A DNA stretch of 20,443 nt. Origin: Kiritimatiellia bacterium. GTDB lineage: Bacteria > Verrucomicrobiota > Kiritimatiellia > RFP12 > UBA1067. This document shows positions 19,233-20,443 of the stretch, piece after piece. A program made the position numbers and the translations under genes. How positions within the stretch are numbered: position 1 is the stretch's first letter; each line of letters begins with the position of its first letter. The notes under the pieces are model-generated. The model made no database searches and was not told where the DNA came from. It saw only the letters and a program-made list of their open reading frames with translations. The stretch spans positions 1-20,443 of the forward strand of contig JAFVZE010000079.1 of NCBI GenBank assembly GCA_017508315.1. The letters are read 5' to 3'.

Positions 19233-20179
19233 TGAACATATCACGCAGAGATTTCCTCGGCAGCGCCGCGTTCGCCGGCGCCGCCGCCACGCTTCCCGGA
19301 TGCTGCAGCTTCTGCTGCTGCGGCAAACCCAAGGTCGCCGTGCAACTCTACTCCATCCACCAGTATATCGGCGGCGTAAGAGACCGCAAGACGAAAGCGC
19401 TCGTCAAGCCGGGCGTCGGCATAGCCAAGGCGCTTGAAGATATCGCCAAAATCGGCTACAAGGGCGTGGAGCTCGCCGGCAAGTACGGACTCAAGGCCAA
19501 GGAGTTCAAGAAGCTCCTTGACGACAACGGTCTTGTCGCGTGCGGCGACCATGTCGGCGGCTGGCGCAACATCCAGGGCGACAAGCTCAAGGAACTCGCC
19601 GAATACAATCTCGAGCTCGGCAACACGACGCTCATCTGTCCCGGCGGCACGGGACCGGACAATATGAACTGGTCGAAGCCGACCTGGGACGCGAAGTGCG
19701 ACGAACACATGAAGTTCATCTGCGAGTTCTTCAACGAGCGCGCCCAGGTCGCCAAGTCGCTGGGCTGCAAGGTCGGCATCCACAACCACATGTGGGAATT
19801 CCAGCTCAAGAACGGCAAGGGCGAAACCTTCTGGGATCTCTTCTTCAGCGGCACTTCCGATGACGTGCTCATGGAGCAGGATGTCGGCTGGACCACCTGC
19901 GCCGGTTACGATCCGTGCGAACAGTACAGGAAGTATCCCGGCCGTTCGGTGACGCTCCACGCCAAGGAGAACGGCATGGGCAAGAACGTCACCAAGTTCG
20001 ACGCGATTCTCGGCCAGCCCGGCCAGCCCGGCGCGAAGGGCGTCGATTGGGACAAGCTCGCTCCGGTCGCCGATGCCGACGGCGTCAAGTGGTGGGTCGT
20101 CGAGTGCGAGCGCCACTTCGACAGTCTCATGCCGATTACGGAATCGTTCAAGTTCCTCAAGTCCAAGGGGCGCTGCTGA
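19232..20179 (+). CDS. Tat-exported TIM-barrel isomerase/epimerase-like lipoprotein with Cys-rich anchor
   Basis: 315 residues. The leader SRRDFLG (R5-R6) ends in a lipobox LPGC with Cys24, followed by a cysteine cluster (C25, C28, C29, C30). The mature part is a second xylose isomerase-like TIM barrel. Likely metal ligands are Glu80 (GVELAG), His184/His186 (GIHNHMWEF), Asp217 (EQDVGW) and Glu291 (VVECERHFD), the expected E-H-D-E order. It is shorter than and clearly different from the preceding isomerase-like protein, so the two are not a recent duplication. AAGGA at 19218-19222 lies inside the previous gene's 3' end. An intrinsic terminator starts 31 nt after its stop, closing the cassette. 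The reaction is unknown; epimerase, isomerase or 3-keto-glycoside lyase/hydrolase are the candidates. Confidence 0.85.
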   Translation: MNISRRDFLGSAAFAGAAATLPGCCSFCCCGKPKVAVQLYSIHQYIGGVRDRKTKALVKPGVGIAKALEDIAKIGYKGVELAGKYGLKAKEFKKLLDDNGLVACGDHVGGWRNIQGDKLKELAEYNLELGNTTLICPGGTGPDNMNWSKPTWDAKCDEHMKFICEFFNERAQVAKSLGCKVGIHNHMWEFQLKNGKGETFWDLFFSGTSDDVLMEQDVGWTTCAGYDPCEQYRKYPGRSVTLHAKENGMGKNVTKFDAILGQPGQPGAKGVDWDKLAPVADADGVKWWVVECERHFDSLMPITESFKFLKSKGRC

Positions 20180-20209
20180 AACCGCAGATCCGTCTTGAAA
20201 TGAACACTG

Positions 20210-20252
20210 CGGACCGCGCGATGGTTTTTTTCGTGCGGTCCGTTGTGTTTTT
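20210..20252 (+). terminator. Intrinsic terminator of the Tat sugar cassette
   Basis: An 11-bp stem pairs 20210-20220 with 20232-20242 (core CGGACCGC/GCGGTCCG perfect, one G-T pair further in). The loop is 11 nt and contains seven T. The stem is followed by TTGTGTTTTT. It sits 31 nt after the last stop codon. The loop T-run is unusual, but the stem plus downstream T-tract is a good rho-independent terminator. Confidence 0.85.
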
Positions 20253-20443
20253 GTCGCGATTTCGACCGGCAGAGTCCGGATTCGGTAATTGGTTACTCGA
20301 ACGTGCAACTGTTGTACAGTGATAGCGAAGCGATTTTGTCTGACGTTTTGGTGCGCTATATGACTTGCAAAACGCGTCGGATTTCGCGTCAACCGTACTC
20401 CGCTTTTGATATGGGCGATTTTCGCGTCCTTGCGACCGCTTGA
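20253..20443. other. Terminal 190 bases without a supportable gene
   Basis: Composition is less GC-rich than the flanking genes. An open plus-strand frame reaches the last base (TGA at 20441-20443). It would have to begin inside the terminator, or at ATG 20361 for only 27 residues, and it has no ribosome site. TTGGTT at 20289 and TACAGT at 20315 are too widely spaced for a good promoter. I see nothing convincing here; it may be the upstream region of a gene beyond the window. Confidence 0.4.

Noticed and set aside
20243..20443. 66-codon frame at the right edge
   Set aside because: It begins inside the terminator, has no ribosome site and shows no recognisable protein features.

Overview
The window looks like chromosome of a GC-rich, anaerobic, Gram-negative bacterium of the PVC group; Kiritimatiellota or Lentisphaerae is my best guess. 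The reasons are a type III glutamine synthetase, pyruvate formate-lyase with its activase, and several Tat-exported Gfo/Idh/MocA and sugar isomerase-like proteins. The taxonomic call is inference. I see no rRNA, tRNA, CRISPR array, insertion sequence or phage gene.

Layout. 1-477: 3' end of a probably secreted protein, cut by the window edge. 478-700: a short spacer with an unexplained coding-like stretch, then an extended -10 promoter. 701-2304: sugar nucleotidyltransferase and ComF-like phosphoribosyltransferase, overlapping by 4 nt. 2305-2462: spacer with a clear -35/-10 promoter and a small leader hairpin. 2463-11968: a tight co-directional run of ornithine carbamoyltransferase, M3 oligopeptidase, DNA polymerase III alpha (with an apparent one-base frameshift), glutamine synthetase III and a YgjP-like metalloprotease. 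11899-14867 (minus): pflB-pflA, whose 3' end overlaps the metalloprotease gene tail to tail. 14868-15048: a divergent promoter region with two mirror-image extended -10 boxes. 15049-20179: M18 aminopeptidase followed by three Tat-signal proteins (one Gfo/Idh/MocA oxidoreductase and two TIM-barrel sugar isomerase/epimerase-like proteins), closed by an intrinsic terminator at 20210-20252. The last 190 bases hold no convincing gene.

How the genes fit together. The central run mixes nitrogen and peptide metabolism (OTC, oligopeptidase, GSIII) with the replicative polymerase. The pfl pair gives anaerobic pyruvate cleavage to acetyl-CoA and formate. The three exported proteins at the right end are the most interesting part. 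An oxidoreductase with two metal-dependent TIM-barrel partners, all carrying near-identical twin-arginine leaders, suggests an extracytoplasmic oxidise-then-cleave or epimerise route for a sugar or glycoside. This resembles the 3-keto-glycoside chemistry known from other Gfo/Idh/MocA plus AP-endonuclease-2-fold pairs. The substrate cannot be read from the sequence.

Three promoters share the exact box TGGTATAAT without a good -35. For the M18 gene this box sits so close to the start codon that the mRNA is probably leaderless.
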